7,250 bases of DNA, from contig DCSU01000088.1 of the NCBI GenBank assembly GCA_002325785.1, positions 1 to 7,250 of the forward strand, in the 5' to 3' direction. The translations under genes were made by a program, and so were the position numbers. Below are positions 6,547-7,250 of this stretch, in pieces; position 1 is the first letter of the stretch, and each line of letters begins with the position of its first letter. Below the pieces are notes generated by a model. The model was not told the DNA's origin. It saw nothing but the letters and a program-made list of their open reading frames with translations, and did not search any database. The DNA comes from Bacteroidales bacterium UBA1458. GTDB lineage: Bacteria > Bacteroidota > Bacteroidia > Bacteroidales > VadinHA17.

Positions 6547-7250
6547 TCAAAAGTTAAACAGGCCCTTCGCACCTTTAAAAATAGTAATTACACCCATTAT
6601 GATCAGGACCACATAAACGACTGCCGTAAATGTCTTCTGGCTGATTCTCGAAACAAGCCTGTCACCCGCGTATAGTCCGGCAAGCAGGGCCGGGACAGAG
6701 CAGAGGGCAAGAAGCAGGATCTCTTTCCTGATGAGTCCGGATATAAGGTAAAATATCAGTGCATAAGTAACTGCGAAGAGAATGAAGATTGAGATGATTG
6801 CATTGAATTTATCCCTGGGCGTCTTGATTGAAGAGAGGATGATTGCCACCGGTGGCCCGGTTATCCCCGTGGCACCTGCAAGTAACCCTCCGAGCAGTCC
6901 GCTCAGCGTCATGGCGCTCCTGTCTGATCTTATGTGCAGATTCAGTCCGCGGACCAGGGCAGTGACAATCAGGATAATCAGTACGCCCCATCCCAGCTGT
7001 ATATATGCCGGATTAACGAACCTCAGGATAAGTGTGCCTGCAGCCACCCCTATTCCCGTCCAGAGGGCCATCGTGCCAAGTGGCTGGTCTCTGACTATTG
7101 CTCTGGAGTGGCGATAGTAGATGACTGAAAAGATCAAGTTGATCACTGCAATGAATACCGCGGTATCAGTGACCGGCATTATAAACTGGATCAGCGGAAC
7201 CGCCACAAGCGCCAGGCCGAAACCGGTGAAACCTCTGATTACGGAGGCCA
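6547..7250 (-). CDS. TauE/SafE family permease, 5' end beyond the window
   Basis: Integral membrane protein of the TauE/SafE (DUF81) family, whose characterised members export or import sulfite, sulfoacetate or related small anions; the substrate here is unknown. The frame stays open to the window edge. The nearest in-frame start-like codon at 7206 is an internal GTG, because the 14 codons before it read on as family sequence (GFTGFGLALVAVPL, the glycine-rich first repeat motif). About 233 residues are visible. With a usual family length near 250, only some 15-20 residues are missing. Seven or so hydrophobic segments can be seen, and the second repeat motif occurs as LSGLLGGLLAGATGITGPPV in mid-protein. 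The proline-glycine-rich repeat pair is the diagnostic feature. The gene ends 23 bases before yigZ. Confidence 0.88.
   Translation of the reverse strand, partial: ASVIRGFTGFGLALVAVPLIQFIMPVTDTAVFIAVINLIFSVIYYRHSRAIVRDQPLGTMALWTGIGVAAGTLILRFVNPAYIQLGWGVLIILIVTALVRGLNLHIRSDRSAMTLSGLLGGLLAGATGITGPPVAIILSSIKTPRDKFNAIISIFILFAVTYALIFYLISGLIRKEILLLALCSVPALLAGLYAGDRLVSRISQKTFTAVVYVVLIIMGVITIFKGAKGLFNF

Noticed and set aside
6782..7117. Plus-strand frame inside the TauE-like gene
   Set aside because: The minus-strand reading gives a membrane protein with family motifs; this frame is its antisense shadow.
7204..7206. GTG as the true start of the TauE-like permease
   Set aside because: In-frame codons upstream to the window edge encode the conserved GFTGFGLAL segment, so the GTG is internal.
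1..7250. Mobile element, CRISPR array, defence or other new system
   Set aside because: No transposase or integrase, no direct-repeat array, no terminal repeats and no tRNA were seen; all long frames belong to known housekeeping or widespread families.

Overview
The window looks like chromosomal housekeeping DNA from a Bacteroidota bacterium, most likely of the order Bacteroidales. The protein content points there: a membrane-anchored RNase Y, a DUF4293 membrane protein (a family I know only from Bacteroidota), a Bacteroides-type nucleoside phosphorylase and a pyrB-pyrI pair. So do the promoters: several start regions carry the Bacteroidota -7 element (TAnnTTTG), and few starts have a Shine-Dalgarno sequence. 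The presence of pyrI favours Bacteroidales over flavobacteria; this is inference from family knowledge.

Layout, left to right. Positions 1-192 hold no convincing protein gene. They contain a GC-rich, self-complementary stretch ending in T runs, best read as a small structured RNA, possibly a 6S-type RNA. The plus strand then carries rny (193-1749), joined by a 4-base ATGA overlap to a non-hydrolysing UDP-sugar 2-epimerase (1746-2906). A minus-strand nucleoside phosphorylase (2896-3759) converges on the epimerase with an 11-base tail-to-tail overlap. An AT-rich divergent promoter region (about 3760-3980) drives the phosphorylase to the left and a four-helix DUF4293 protein (3981-4436) to the right. 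The DUF4293 gene in turn converges, with an 8-base overlap, on pyrI (4429-4896). The rest of the minus strand reads right to left: a TauE/SafE-type permease cut by the window edge (6547-7250), a YigZ/IMPACT protein (5906-6523), pyrB (4903-5811) and pyrI.

Functional picture. RNase Y would act in mRNA turnover, and the epimerase supplies an activated amino sugar for surface polysaccharide. The nucleoside phosphorylase works in nucleoside salvage, while PyrB and PyrI together form aspartate transcarbamoylase, the committed step of de novo pyrimidine synthesis. YigZ, DUF4293 and the TauE-like permease have no firmly known physiological role here.

I found no mobile element, CRISPR array, tRNA, rRNA or defence system, and nothing that I would call an undescribed system. 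The most interesting items are the candidate RNA before rny, the translationally coupled rny-epimerase pair, and the two overlapping convergent gene pairs. Two start codons (phosphorylase and pyrB) were moved inward from the longest open frame.
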